A DNA stretch of 64,000 nt from Conexibacter sp. CPCC 206217 (lineage in GTDB: Bacteria; Actinomycetota; Thermoleophilia; Solirubrobacterales; Solirubrobacteraceae), in contig NZ_JAUTDO010000015.1 of the NCBI RefSeq assembly GCF_030646165.1, positions 36,171 to 100,170 of the forward strand, read 5' to 3'. Positions within the stretch are counted from its first letter, which is position 1, and the number at the start of each line of letters is the position of its first letter. Of this stretch, positions 26,701-34,854 are shown one piece after another. Position numbers and translations under genes: made by a program. Under the pieces are notes generated by a model. That model ran no database searches. It saw nothing but the letters and a program-made list of their open reading frames with translations, and had not been told where the DNA came from.

Positions 26701-29700
26701 TCGTCGGGGGTGCACATGTTCGTGATCGCGCCGCGGACCTCGACGTCGGTCAGCGCGGACGACGGGCTCCAGCCTCTGACGGCGCCGGCGAGGCTGACGA
26801 GGAACGTGTCGGCGCCGGCGCTCGCCTGGCTCGCTCTGGCGGTTGGTCTCGTGCCGCCTCTCGCGTCGGCGCCGGCTCTGCTGGCGCTGCCTCTGCCGGC
26901 GGCGTCGGTGCCGCTGCCGGCGCCCGCATCGGCGCCGGGCGCCTCCATCAGCTGCGCGGGGTCGCCGCTGCTCGCGTCCGTGGGGTCGAGCGGCGTTCGC
27001 TCGATCGCGCCCGCGACGTCCGTGAGCGTGACGCCGTCGCCGAGCGAGAACGGCGCGCTCTGGGCGATCTCCAGGCGCCACTCGGACGTGCTCTCGAACA
27101 GGCCTCTGGCGGTCGCGGCGAACGTGCCGCGGCTGCTTCTCACGCTCACGTCGGCGCTGACCTCGATGCCGGTCGAGTCCCATCTCGCGACGGCGTTGGA
27201 GACCGCGACGCTGGAGGTCAGCGGGATCGCGCCGCCGGCGGGGTCGGTGCGCAGCTCGATCGAGCCGGTCAGCGAGCTGCCCTCGTCGCCGATGCCGGTC
27301 GCGGCACGGGCACGGGGGCCGTTGCCGGCGCTCGAGCTGCTTGCCTCGCCGCCGTCGTAGCCGGGCTCGTCGCCGCGGTCGCGGTCGCTGTTGTCGGCGC
27401 CGTCGGGATCGGTCTGCAGCGTGCCGGTGCCCGACAGCGTGACGATCCGTCCGTCGACGCCGTCGAGCTCGACGACGCGGTCGGCTCTGACGGCGACTCT
27501 GGTGGCGCCGTCGAGCGTGATGCTGCCGTCGAGCGTGACGGTGCCGTTCTGGCCGGCCGGCGCCTGCGCGACGCTGCGGAGCGCGAACGTGCGCGTCGAG
27601 GGGATGTACTGGAGCGTGCTCTCGCCCCGGCGGAAGGTCCAGCCCTCGGGCAGCGGCAGCAGCTCGACGCCGTCGTCGAGCGCGATCTGCGCGTGCAGCG
27701 GCGCCCAGGCGTCGTCGCTGCCGAGGTCGGCGCCCCACGTGCCGGCGGGGCCGGGCGTGACGCGCAGCCGCGGCGGCATGTCGCTCCACCAGCCCTCCGG
27801 CAGGCCGAGCCAGCCGGCGTCGAGCGAGATCCCTCTCGCCGTGACGCTGCCCTCGACGTCCTGGAAGCTGATGTCGCCGACGCTCACGCGCGCCCTGTCG
27901 AACGCGATCCGCGCGTCGTCGGCGGTGCAGTCCGCGCCGCTGGCGACGGCGTCGCCGAGCACGATTCTCGCGGTCTCGCCGCCCAGCACGATCGGCGCGT
28001 CCGCCGTGCCGGCGTCGTCGTCGCCAGCCGTCGCGGCGCCCCACAGTGTGCAGAAGGTGCCGCCGTCGGCGGCGGCGCTCGCGATCGCGATCGCGGCGCG
28101 CACGACGCGCGGTCTGGCGGCGCGTCTGCGGGCGTGGTCGGCGTGCAGGATGTACACCTTGCGATGGGCGCGCACGACCGTGCCGGAGATGACCGCGCGA
28201 GCGGCGATCGTCAGCGTGTCGCGGCGCGGAACGGTGAAGGAGAGCGTCTCGCGGTTGGTCGCGGTACCGCGCAGCGTGCCGCGCGCACCGCGGGCGATGA
28301 CGGTCCAGCGGATGCGTTGCAAAGTGCCGCCCTGCGGCAGCGCGCGCAGCTCGACGCGCTGGCCCGGGCGCGGGCCCGCGAGTGCGGAGCCGGTCAGTTC
28401 GAGCGTGCGCACGACGCGTCTGCGCATCACGTAGCCGCGCGTGCGCGGGCTGCGGCGTCTGGGCTGGACGCGGATCCGCTCGTCGCCGTCGGCGAGCTTG
28501 ACCTGGCCCTGCGGCAGCACGACGACCGTCACGGTCGCCTGCGCGGCGCCGCGCCAGTCGCGCGCGCTCAACGCGAAGCGCAGGCGGGTCGGTCTTGTGA
28601 CGGCGGGCGCGTCGGCCTGCGCGGTGACGAGACGACCGGCGGCGCGGCCGGCGGTCGCGGACTGCCATCTCACGCGGGGACACGCTCTGCTCGCTTCATC
28701 GCCGTCGCCGTCGCCATCGCCGTCGCCGTCGCCGCCGCACAGCTGGCGCCAGCGGAAGTCGACCGGAATGCCCGCGTCGTAGCGCTTGAGGTGCCCAGTC
28801 AGCACGATCGGCGCGCTGTCGATGCCGGCGCCGTCGCCGAGCACGCGACGCTGGGCGGTCGTGACGCGCAGGCGGAGGGGAGGGCGGACGTCGAAGGTGG
28901 CGCTGCCCGTCGCCGTGCGCAGGCGGTCGGCTGTGGCGTCACGGCGGGCGCTGCGTCTGCTCTTCGCGCGGCCGGCCGCGGAGCTGTCGGCGTCGGCGTT
29001 CGCGGCGGTGGCGGTGGCGGAGGCGCTGCCCGCGCGGCGCGTCGGGGCGGCGGCGCTGCCCGCTCTGCCCGCGCGGCGCGTCGGCGCGACCGCGCCGCGC
29101 TCCCGCCAGCTCGCCCGCACGCGCACGTGGGCGCGGCCGGGGCGGCGGGCGACGAGGCCGAGACGGATCGCGGCGTGCTGACCAGCGGGCATCGCGCCCG
29201 GCGCGAGGCAGCGCAGCGTGCGGCCGCGGATCGGGGCGCACTGCCAGCCGGGCGCGGCGACGCGGCCGGGACGGTAGGCGGCCGGGATCGCGACGGTGAC
29301 GCGGGCGTCGCGGATGGTGACCGCGCGGTCGACCTGGTGCGTCAGCGAGATCGTGACGGCGCCGCTGCCGCCGGCGCGCAGGGGGGTGTCGCCGGTCACG
29401 CCGACGCCGATCGCACCGATCAGCGCGGCGCGGCGGCCGGGCTGATCGACGGCGGTCGCGGTCATTCTCTGGTCGCTGAAGGCGTAGTCGCGCGAGACGT
29501 CGCCGAGCGGCGCGTAACCCGACGAGGTCGCCGCGGCGAACGCGAGCGGCGGCGCCATCAGGGCGGCGGGCGGGGGCGGGGGCGGGACGGCGAGCGCGGG
29601 CGAGGTGGCGGCCGCGACGGACGGCGCGACCTCGGTCGTCCCGCTCGTCGCGCCGTCACCGGCGGCGGATGCGGCGGTCGGCGCGAGCATGAAGACCGTC

Positions 29701-29855
29701 GCAAGCGCGGCGAAGAGGGCGAGCATGCTGCGCGCGCGGTCGCGACCACGGGAGCCTGTCGCAGGCGCGGCGAAGAGGGCGAGCGCGGCGTGGCGCGCGA
29801 CGTGCGCACGGGCACGGCGCGCTGCCAGCCGGGGATGGCGGCGGGCGACGGGCAT
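23763..29855 (-). CDS. Giant secreted beta-rich protein, about 2,030 residues
   Basis: Not assigned to a known family. ATG 29855 has a GAAGGA ribosome site and opens an export signal in which a 20-residue hydrophobic unit appears twice (ALALFAAPATG, then MLALFAALATVFMLAPTAAS); ATG 29726 is an alternative start. After a Pro-rich stretch come Arg/Ala-rich beta domains up to about residue 600, including a (Gly-Asp)n run. About 1,300 residues of alternating short beta strands follow (GTVTLDGSITLDGATRVAVR, VSFRRTSLDLDLDTGGANRH). Some resemble AsmA/TamB-like lipid-bridge repeats, a weak comparison. Cysteines are sparse. There is no transmembrane anchor or sortase signal at the C-terminus. It is divergent from the HET-C-like secreted protein gene. 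Confidence 0.75.
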   Translation of the reverse strand: MPVARRHPRLAARRARAHVARHAALALFAAPATGSRGRDRARSMLALFAALATVFMLAPTAASAAGDGATSGTTEVAPSVAAATSPALAVPPPPPPAALMAPPLAFAAATSSGYAPLGDVSRDYAFSDQRMTATAVDQPGRRAALIGAIGVGVTGDTPLRAGGSGAVTISLTHQVDRAVTIRDARVTVAIPAAYRPGRVAAPGWQCAPIRGRTLRCLAPGAMPAGQHAAIRLGLVARRPGRAHVRVRASWRERGAVAPTRRAGRAGSAAAPTRRAGSASATATAANADADSSAAGRAKSRRSARRDATADRLRTATGSATFDVRPPLRLRVTTAQRRVLGDGAGIDSAPIVLTGHLKRYDAGIPVDFRWRQLCGGDGDGDGDGDGDEASRACPRVRWQSATAGRAAGRLVTAQADAPAVTRPTRLRFALSARDWRGAAQATVTVVVLPQGQVKLADGDERIRVQPRRRSPRTRGYVMRRRVVRTLELTGSALAGPRPGQRVELRALPQGGTLQRIRWTVIARGARGTLRGTATNRETLSFTVPRRDTLTIAARAVISGTVVRAHRKVYILHADHARRRAARPRVVRAAIAIASAAADGGTFCTLWGAATAGDDDAGTADAPIVLGGETARIVLGDAVASGADCTADDARIAFDRARVSVGDISFQDVEGSVTARGISLDAGWLGLPEGWWSDMPPRLRVTPGPAGTWGADLGSDDAWAPLHAQIALDDGVELLPLPEGWTFRRGESTLQYIPSTRTFALRSVAQAPAGQNGTVTLDGSITLDGATRVAVRADRVVELDGVDGRIVTLSGTGTLQTDPDGADNSDRDRGDEPGYDGGEASSSSAGNGPRARAATGIGDEGSSLTGSIELRTDPAGGAIPLTSSVAVSNAVARWDSTGIEVSADVSVRSSRGTFAATARGLFESTSEWRLEIAQSAPFSLGDGVTLTDVAGAIERTPLDPTDASSGDPAQLMEAPGADAGAGSGTDAAGRGSASRAGADARGGTRPTARASQASAGADTFLVSLAGAVRGWSPSSALTDVEVRGAITNMCTPDEPACSTREVRLALEVRGNAHVRDQTIPWYGIAGVNLSTFAVRFEGGATLSDFGPDALHLDNIQLRLSTNGPAWCKPGGAGAASATGAGATTAQASQPAPGSPAPATSLRGDQELTFSISAAGRLLGEPFTAAGEFARSGYCIAGTFGEFTPDGLPGGSGRRPLVDDVRFAYASKDADVTLAGRTLRLRAGDVRLSGALNLPPERLPAQLRDVLGGRADLSLLLTRTGSGLGLSGAARFTFAQPQYVLGSAARADQARLGVTSVDLSFDYSATTSLRLEMAAKAALQTPANDAKGIAASRTPLFLAAGVNLGMPSVNVSAGVDTTDPALTDGTVRNAFGQQGLDVRRLLVSASIGADTSIGIAADATLPDGWTSALGMPARTPAKVTLSVSQTAPCLELEIGRMADPGAAVAAQPVLKLGPLAANWAQIVVAPMGCTIGNPSPGKPGYQIDPGFALGFDGQVGPTPVTFAAAMRKHGTADFAVRGTVRVGAFDAGPVSFRRTSLDLDLDTGGANRHFDVAFAGGLDAGQSTIDVEGRFAASDTSISAMLRGNGRLRFADTTFAQGSVDARLEFAKNGGSWTAKAADVSARTQILGAEAGLLLSYRDGSVATAAGAFQYSASVGPLGVRAGALFAYAPDGVRLDGSPNDCSLSRLTPVRDGKELIVRLCSSMQLGPLSHNMTLNVALPQQWDFDFYVPRSEVGIYVASVYMQGELRASLRVGLNGLNFWVRGGNARAGGCVHMVFWSNCADGVNVAFRPSSGRFEGSVLGFDVSWGSDSWRTSPAPSGPDPVNTSPVGAGDRVLTQRASRVAFETKPVGDAGAAPRRTEFEPSRGGVPAQAVFDPERRQVTVMLPVPASVRAGLPRPTRAYMLTFSGVAFRGDDPTTSPGVPAWGGSVEPLAGYSGVEVARVPDAGLPVSRRLDRPGAFVFVNYGHRVVWSAPPAVAADFVAAGLPTSFTVDLAPGSPTPESRAALVKSMS
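28701..28736. repeat. Six-base tandem repeat (GCCGTC)6 inside the giant protein gene
   Basis: Six tandem units of GCCGTC (third unit GCCATC, last GCCGCC). On the coding minus strand they read as a Gly-Asp run. Units are multiples of three, so length changes would alter the protein without a frameshift. Confidence 0.85.
29698..29784 (-). repeat. Imperfect 60-bp-offset duplication in the signal region
   Basis: A 27-base stretch at 29698-29724 recurs at 29758-29784 with one mismatch, exactly 60 bases apart. The offset keeps the frame, so the giant secreted protein has a duplicated hydrophobic segment of about 20 residues near its N-terminus. Confidence 0.8.
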
Positions 29856-30054
29856 ACGGGAGCGTCCTTCGGGTCGTACAGCGGCGGATCGACCGCGGAC
29901 GGGCCGACCTGCCCCTTCCATCGGACGCTCGTCCGCTGCACTTGAGCGCTGGCGCGCCGCAATGACATACTTATTTCTGGCTTGTCTTTGCTCACGCGGT
30001 ATGGCGCCGAACTGCTCAAGCCGGCGGGCTCGGATGACGATTCCCTGGTGCGAG

Positions 30055-31287
30055 ATGCCTCTGCCCCATGCCTTCCCCACCCGCTCGGATTCCGCGCGCG
30101 GCGCCGTCCGCGGCGGTCGCCACCTGCGCGCCTCCCGCCGCCTGCTTGCGCGGGCGCTTGTCGTCATCCTCGGTGTCGCGCTGCTCGGCGCGCTCGGCGC
30201 CTCGTCCGCCGCCGCGTTCGGCACCGTCGACTTCATCGGCCAGCATCGCGAGCACGAGATGATCACCCGCGTCGCGTTGCAGTGCGGGAACGAGAGAGGC
30301 AGACCGATACTGCCGCCGAACTGCTTCCAACCCGCGACGCTCGACAACGTGGCGGGCAAGAAGGGCTCCTTCGGCGCGGTCGGCGCGCCGGACGACATCC
30401 CGATGCACCTGCATCAGGACAAGGAGTACTGGCATTGCGACAACACCGACTACGCCGATAGAGACGTGTACGGATTCAGAGGCGACTACGCGCAGAGCCG
30501 TGCCAGAGCGATCCGGATCCTGCGCGCGTGCGTCGAGTGGGCGCGCGACATGCTCTACAGAGGCGGCAAGAACAAGTGGAGCTTCCCGATCGCGACGCCG
30601 AACTGGGGCGCGATCGATACGGCCAGAACGCTGATCAAGGGCAACGGCAGAGCCGACGCGTCGAACCCCGGTGTCGGCATGTTCAGCCCGACGTGCACGT
30701 ACAACGGTGTCCGGGGCCTGCGCCCGAAGTGCAACGTGCTCGAGTCGTGGGGCTACGTGCTGCACATGGCCGAGGACTTCTACTCGCACACGAACTGGGC
30801 CGACCTGCAGGGACCGGGCAGAGCGTCGTTCACGAACCCGATCGGCCTCGGCAACACGGAGCCGGCGCCCTTCCTCGACCTGACGAGAAGCTGGGTCGCG
30901 GCGGACGACGTGCCGCCGAACTTCACCGGCGGCTGCTTCCCGAGAAAGAGATGCGAAGGTCGGATCGTCCACGGCGAGGGCCCCGACGACCCGGGCCTCA
31001 ACAAGGACAAGGGCACGATCAACCCCTTCAACGGCCTCGTCACCGACCCGACCACCCCGCGCGGAAAGATCGTCGTGGATCGCAAGTCGAACATGCAGCG
31101 CGCGGTCGACGTGGCCGTGCTCGAGGTCAGACGCCAGTGGCGCATCTTCCGCCTCGAGCTGCTGAGAACGTACCCGCAGAACGGCATGAAGATGATCTGC
31201 GTCCTCACGCTGGACCGGGCTGAGGCGTGCGACGACCCGGGGGTTCTGAGAATCCTCGCTGAGCGGCAGGCCGGGCTCAGGGGCTGA
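30055..31287 (+). CDS. Secreted HET-C/zinc phospholipase C-like protein
   Basis: Exported protein of 410 residues. A basic N-terminus and hydrophobic core (ALVVILGVALLGALGASSAA) form the signal. Mature residues include FGTVDFIGQHREHEMITRVA, DIPMHLHQDKEYWHCD, RAIRILRACVEWARDML and VLHMAEDFYSHTNWADLQGP. The last motif (H-x-x-E-D-F-x-x-H-x-N-W) is typical of HET-C proteins and of the all-helical zinc-dependent phospholipase C/S1-P1 nuclease fold, where such His, Asp and Glu residues bind zinc. Cys-containing loops suggest disulfides. ATG 30055 is chosen; ATG 30034 is also possible. Arginine is often encoded by AGA. Lipase activity is a family inference. Confidence 0.75.
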   Translation: MPLPHAFPTRSDSARGAVRGGRHLRASRRLLARALVVILGVALLGALGASSAAAFGTVDFIGQHREHEMITRVALQCGNERGRPILPPNCFQPATLDNVAGKKGSFGAVGAPDDIPMHLHQDKEYWHCDNTDYADRDVYGFRGDYAQSRARAIRILRACVEWARDMLYRGGKNKWSFPIATPNWGAIDTARTLIKGNGRADASNPGVGMFSPTCTYNGVRGLRPKCNVLESWGYVLHMAEDFYSHTNWADLQGPGRASFTNPIGLGNTEPAPFLDLTRSWVAADDVPPNFTGGCFPRKRCEGRIVHGEGPDDPGLNKDKGTINPFNGLVTDPTTPRGKIVVDRKSNMQRAVDVAVLEVRRQWRIFRLELLRTYPQNGMKMICVLTLDRAEACDDPGVLRILAERQAGLRG

Positions 31288-31300
31288 CGCCCGCCGCGGG

Positions 31301-31324
31301 CCGGGATCGCCGCGGCGTTCCCGG
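31301..31324. terminator. Possible bidirectional terminator
   Basis: CCGGGA / TCCCGG six-bp stem enclosing the inner palindrome GCCGCGGC, squeezed between the convergent stops at 31287 and 31325. Confidence 0.45.
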
Positions 31325-32029
31325 TCAGCTGCGTCTGTCGTCGCTCGGTGCACCTGCGGCGCGCCACTCCCGTGGCCGCTGCGGTGTGGCGGCGGCGAGC
31401 GCCGCGCGCAGGCCGGCGACGTCGGCGTCCGCGCCGTAGGCCGGCTTGCCGGGGTGCAGGCGCCATGACTGCGCGAGCGTGCCGGCGTCGACGGGGTCGA
31501 AGCCGATGTCGTCGATCAGCGCCATCACCTTGGCCTTGGCGACGGGGTCGTCGCCGGCGACGGGCAGCGCGATGCGGTCGGGGGCGCCGGCCGGACGCGC
31601 GGCCCGCGTGAGCGTGCTCCAGAGGATTCCGTTGAACGCCTTGACGACCGGAACGCCGAGCTGCCGGGCGGTCCACTCGCTGTCGGTGAGCCCGTCCTCG
31701 ATCTCGGCGATCAGCCCGTCGGCGATGCGGCCGTCGCGCGCCCACGGGTAGTAGTTGCCGGTGTCGATCACGGGCGCGTCCGGGGTGCGGCGGTCGAGCA
31801 CGCCGCTGGGCAGGTCGGCGACGAACTTCTGGGGGATCGTGACGATCGCGATGTCGACGCCGTCCGCGACGGTCGCGAGGTCGCTGGCAACGGCGCCGGT
31901 CTCGGCGGCCAGGTCGGCGAGCGTGTCCGGGCCGCGCGAGTTGGCGATCGCCACCGCGTGGCCGCGGGCGGTGAGCAGGCGCACGAGGTTGCCGCCGATG
32001 CGGCCGGCGCCGATGATTCCGATGTTCAT
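31325..32029 (-). CDS. F420/NADP-type reductase (Rossmann-fold oxidoreductase)
   Basis: Protein of 234 residues. The N-terminus MNIGIIGAGRIGGNLVRLLT is the dinucleotide-binding loop, and VAIANSRGPDTLADLAAETG follows as in NADPH-dependent F420 reductases and related NADP oxidoreductases. VDIAIVTIPQKFVADLPSGV and VIDTGNYYPWARDG are further family elements; VVKAFNGILWSTLTRAARPA is the conserved middle motif. It starts about 130 bases downstream of the XRE regulator gene on the same strand. This order (MmyB-type regulator next to a reductase) is common in actinobacteria and suggests control by that regulator. Confidence 0.85.
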   Translation of the reverse strand: MNIGIIGAGRIGGNLVRLLTARGHAVAIANSRGPDTLADLAAETGAVASDLATVADGVDIAIVTIPQKFVADLPSGVLDRRTPDAPVIDTGNYYPWARDGRIADGLIAEIEDGLTDSEWTARQLGVPVVKAFNGILWSTLTRAARPAGAPDRIALPVAGDDPVAKAKVMALIDDIGFDPVDAGTLAQSWRLHPGKPAYGADADVAGLRAALAAATPQRPREWRAAGAPSDDRRS

Positions 32030-32158
32030 GGTGTTCTCTCGTGTCGGTGGAGGGTGGACGCCACGGGTGTCGGTCGACGAACCGTTCGGGGCCTCATGCG
32101 GGCAGGGGTGGTCGCGGCCGGCCGGGCGGCGCCGAGGTGAGCGGGGGAAACGGTCGGC

Positions 32159-33031
32159 TCAGCCGCCGCTGAGGCGCCGCAGGAACGCGACGCGGTCGGC
32201 GGACTCGCCGGGTGCGGGCGCCAGCAGCAGAAGTCGTTGGCCAGGGTCCTCCGCAAGCCGCAGCAGCTGCTGGGACGCGGTGACGGCGCCGACGAGCGGA
32301 TGTCGCAGTTCGCGGTCGTCGGTCTTGCAGTCGCTGACGGGATGTTCGTCCCAGAGATCGGTGAAGACCTGGTCCTTGCGCGTCAGTTCGGCGATCAGGG
32401 AGCGCAGCGCGTCGTCGTCGGGATGCAGATCGACGGCGAGGCGCAGGTAGCTGACGACGTCCCGCGCTTCGCGTGACCAGTCGACGTAGAGGTCGCGTCC
32501 GTGCGGGTCGAGGAACAGCAGCCGGGCGAGATTCGGGCGGCGCTCAGGGTCGTCCGGCGCATCGGGCGCCAGTTGCGCTGCCAGGAGCTGGTGGCCGAGC
32601 ACGTTCCAGGCCAGCACGTCGGTCCGCCGGCCGACGATCGCCGCGCCGAGGTCCGGCATGCCGTTCAAGAGGCGTCGCGTGGCTTCGCTGACGCGCTCCG
32701 GCTTCGCCGCCCGCCGGGCGAGCGTCGCCGGGCGCGCGAGGTGCAGCAGGTGCGACCGCTCGTCCTCTGTCAGGCGCAGCACGCGGGCGACGGCCTGGAG
32801 CACGCCGTCGGAGACGACGCCGGCCTGACCCTGTTCAAGGCGGCTGTAGTACGACTCGCTGATCCCGGCCAGATCGGCGACCTCGTCGCGACGCAGACCG
32901 GGCACGCGCCGCCGGCTCGGGTCGGTCAGCCCGACGTCATGGGGCTGCAGCCGGGCTCGTCGTGCGCGTAGGAACGCGCCGAGCTCGTTGACGGAGATGT
33001 CGGTGCGGGAGCTGCCGGAGGGCATGGGCAT
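32159..33031 (-). CDS. XRE-family regulator with MmyB-like ligand domain
   Basis: Transcription regulator of about 290 residues. The N-terminal part has LGAFLRARRARLQPHDVGLT and RRRVPGLRRDEVADLAGISE, then SYYSRLEQG, the standard opening of this group, where the HTH recognises DNA. The C-terminal 180 residues form the MmyB-like PAS-type ligand domain (VGRRTDVLAWNVLGHQLLAA, LFLDPHGRDLYVDWSREARD). ATG 33031 or 33025 can serve as start; residues further upstream do not match the family. It probably regulates the adjacent F420-type reductase gene. Fatty-acid-like ligands have been reported for the domain; none is known here. Confidence 0.88.
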   Translation of the reverse strand: MPMPSGSSRTDISVNELGAFLRARRARLQPHDVGLTDPSRRRVPGLRRDEVADLAGISESYYSRLEQGQAGVVSDGVLQAVARVLRLTEDERSHLLHLARPATLARRAAKPERVSEATRRLLNGMPDLGAAIVGRRTDVLAWNVLGHQLLAAQLAPDAPDDPERRPNLARLLFLDPHGRDLYVDWSREARDVVSYLRLAVDLHPDDDALRSLIAELTRKDQVFTDLWDEHPVSDCKTDDRELRHPLVGAVTASQQLLRLAEDPGQRLLLLAPAPGESADRVAFLRRLSGG

Positions 33032-33251
33032 CACGGTGACACGTCGAGCATCGCGCAGCCACACCCTCTGCGTGGGACCCAGGCGGCGCGTGCCCGGACG
33101 GTCCTGGTCGTCCAGGGGCCGCACGCTGGCCGAACCGCTCAACGTAGCTGGCGCGTACGCGCTACACTCGGCCCGTGGTCACGACGGCGGACTTCACCGA
33201 TGAGGCGCGTTTCGTCCGGTGCGTGCGTTCGCGCACATCGAGAGAAGGAGC

Positions 33252-33479
33252 ATGAGCGATCCCCGCACGACGCTCGTGTTGATCCGGGCGGCCAAGTCCG
33301 AGACGTGGGAAGACAAGACATCCAAGATCGCCGACATCGTCGACGTCACGGTCAGGTTCGTGGGATCCGCCAAGCCATATAGATATGGCGCCGATCGGAT
33401 CCGCGTGCTCGCCGAGCGCGATGCGGTGCGGTCGTCGTCGGTGAACGCCCCTCCCGCAACGGGTCGCGAGGCTCCCTGA
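33252..33479 (+). CDS. Small protein, possibly N-terminal remnant of a larger one
   Basis: Reading frame of 75 residues with a good ribosome site (AGAAGGAG directly before ATG 33252). The sequence MSDPRTTLVLIRAAKSETWE followed by VTVRFVGSAKPYRYGADRIR looks like a compact beta domain. It ends abruptly in a low-complexity Ser/Ala/Pro tail. The pattern of a strong translation start, a domain-like beginning and an unconvincing end suggests a truncated gene. No family could be named. It lies divergent from the XRE regulator, with about 220 bases between them. Confidence 0.5.
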   Translation: MSDPRTTLVLIRAAKSETWEDKTSKIADIVDVTVRFVGSAKPYRYGADRIRVLAERDAVRSSSVNAPPATGREAP

Positions 33480-33570
33480 ACGACGAACTCCGCATCGGTA
33501 GGGGTTACGTTCCGATGGCGAGGACGGGGCGGCGTCGGGGCTGCCGTTCCTCGCGCTTGCGCCTCGCCGC

Positions 33571-34854
33571 TCAGCCGGAGACGAACAGCGAGCGGGCGGC
33601 CTCGACGGCGGCTCGGCCGGTCCCGAGCTGCGCTCGGAGGTCGAGCATCGTGTCGATGGGGCCGCCGTGGTGGTCGGCGGGGACGATCGTCCCGTGGGTG
33701 ACCGGGCCGCCGAGGTTGTCGAGGAGGTCGCCCCAGTCGTGGCCGCCCGTGCCGGTCAGCGGCGGTGGGTGGATGCCCGCGCCAAGTGTGTCGAGCACCT
33801 CGCCCTCGCCGCCGATCGGCTGGCCTGCGGCGATCGCAGCGGCGATGCGGTCAAGCCACGGGCCGAGCCGGCCCGCGGCGTCGCCCAGGGTGTCGAGGTC
33901 CTCGTTGTGGTGGCTCCCGGCGGCGCGCAGCAGGCGGCGCACGAGGTTGTCGCCGAGACCGCCGTCGGGATTGCCCTCGACGGCGCCTGGGGTGTCGTCG
34001 CCGACGGGTGAGGAGGATGTGGGATGGGGATGCTCGGGGTCCTCCTCGCCGGAGGGGCCGGCGCCGCCGCCCGGCTTGGGCCCATGGACCTCCTTCGTGT
34101 CGTCGTTGGTGACCGTCCCGTCCTTGTTGCCGGCAGTGACGTGGTCGGTGCCGTTGCCGTCCTTGTCGACCGTGAGCGTGTGGTCCTCCCAGCTGCCGTC
34201 CTGCGACGTCACCCGGTACGACTCGGAGTGGTTGCCCGCGGCGTCCCGCGCGCCGTAGCCCTCGATGTCGTGACCGTCGCTGTAGTGCTCCTCGCGCCAC
34301 CACGTCGAGGAGCCGTCCGGCTTGTAATCGACGCCGGTCGTGTACTGCGACGACACGCCGTTGGAGAACTTCATGCTGCCGTACTCGATCGTGCCGCGGC
34401 CGCCGTCCTCGGGCCCGATGGCGTTGCGCCCGTCGTGGGGCACGTAGATCTTCAGCCAGTCGTACGCCGGGTCCAGCGGGCTCGTCGGCACGCTGCGGCC
34501 GACCTCGTGGAAGTGGCCCGCGCCGTCGTCGTAGCGGGTGACGTCGATCGTGTCGCCGCTGGTCCCCGGTCGGTGGACGACGATGGGCGGCGTAGCGGCG
34601 GCAGGCGGGGCCAGGTCGACGCTCACGCCGTTGACGCCCACCTGGAGCACGCCGGTGCCGTCGCCTGTGATGGTCACCGTGTCGCCCGCGCTGACGATGA
34701 CCCCCTGGAAGCGGTCCGAGGCGGTGGAGATGGTGACCGGGTGGGCGTGCGCGGGCGGCTGGTAGAGGTACGTCGTCTCGCCCTCCGCGTCCGTCATGGA
34801 CATCAGGTAGCGGGCGCCGCCGCCCCACATGAGGGTCTCGATTCCGTCAGCCAT
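33571..34854 (-). CDS. Hypothetical acidic repeat-containing protein
   Basis: Protein of 427 residues not assigned to a family. It has no signal peptide (MADGIETLMWGGGARYLMSM). The first 120 residues are beta-rich (GVIVSAGDTVTITGDGTGVL). The middle is rich in Asp, Gly, Ser and Tyr with short related units (SDGHDIEGYGARDAAGNHSE, SQDGSWEDHTLTVDKDGNGT, VTAGNKDGTVTNDD) reminiscent of YD/RHS-like strands, but clear repeats are lacking. A Pro/Gly-rich hinge is followed by a helical C-terminus. Loading by a dedicated secretion system is possible but unsupported. It is the last gene before the integrated element. Confidence 0.6.
   Translation of the reverse strand: MADGIETLMWGGGARYLMSMTDAEGETTYLYQPPAHAHPVTISTASDRFQGVIVSAGDTVTITGDGTGVLQVGVNGVSVDLAPPAAATPPIVVHRPGTSGDTIDVTRYDDGAGHFHEVGRSVPTSPLDPAYDWLKIYVPHDGRNAIGPEDGGRGTIEYGSMKFSNGVSSQYTTGVDYKPDGSSTWWREEHYSDGHDIEGYGARDAAGNHSESYRVTSQDGSWEDHTLTVDKDGNGTDHVTAGNKDGTVTNDDTKEVHGPKPGGGAGPSGEEDPEHPHPTSSSPVGDDTPGAVEGNPDGGLGDNLVRRLLRAAGSHHNEDLDTLGDAAGRLGPWLDRIAAAIAAGQPIGGEGEVLDTLGAGIHPPPLTGTGGHDWGDLLDNLGGPVTHGTIVPADHHGGPIDTMLDLRAQLGTGRAAVEAARSLFVSG

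Noticed and set aside
28701..28736. Phase-variable repeat
   Set aside because: Units are six bases long, so slippage cannot shift the frame; only protein length would vary.
22459..29945. Very long open frames of about 2,000 codons on both strands, overlapping the flavoprotein and giant secreted protein genes
   Set aside because: They consist of Arg/Ala/Gly-rich low-complexity sequence, lack ribosome sites and family motifs, and arise because strong GC bias removes stop codons opposite real genes.
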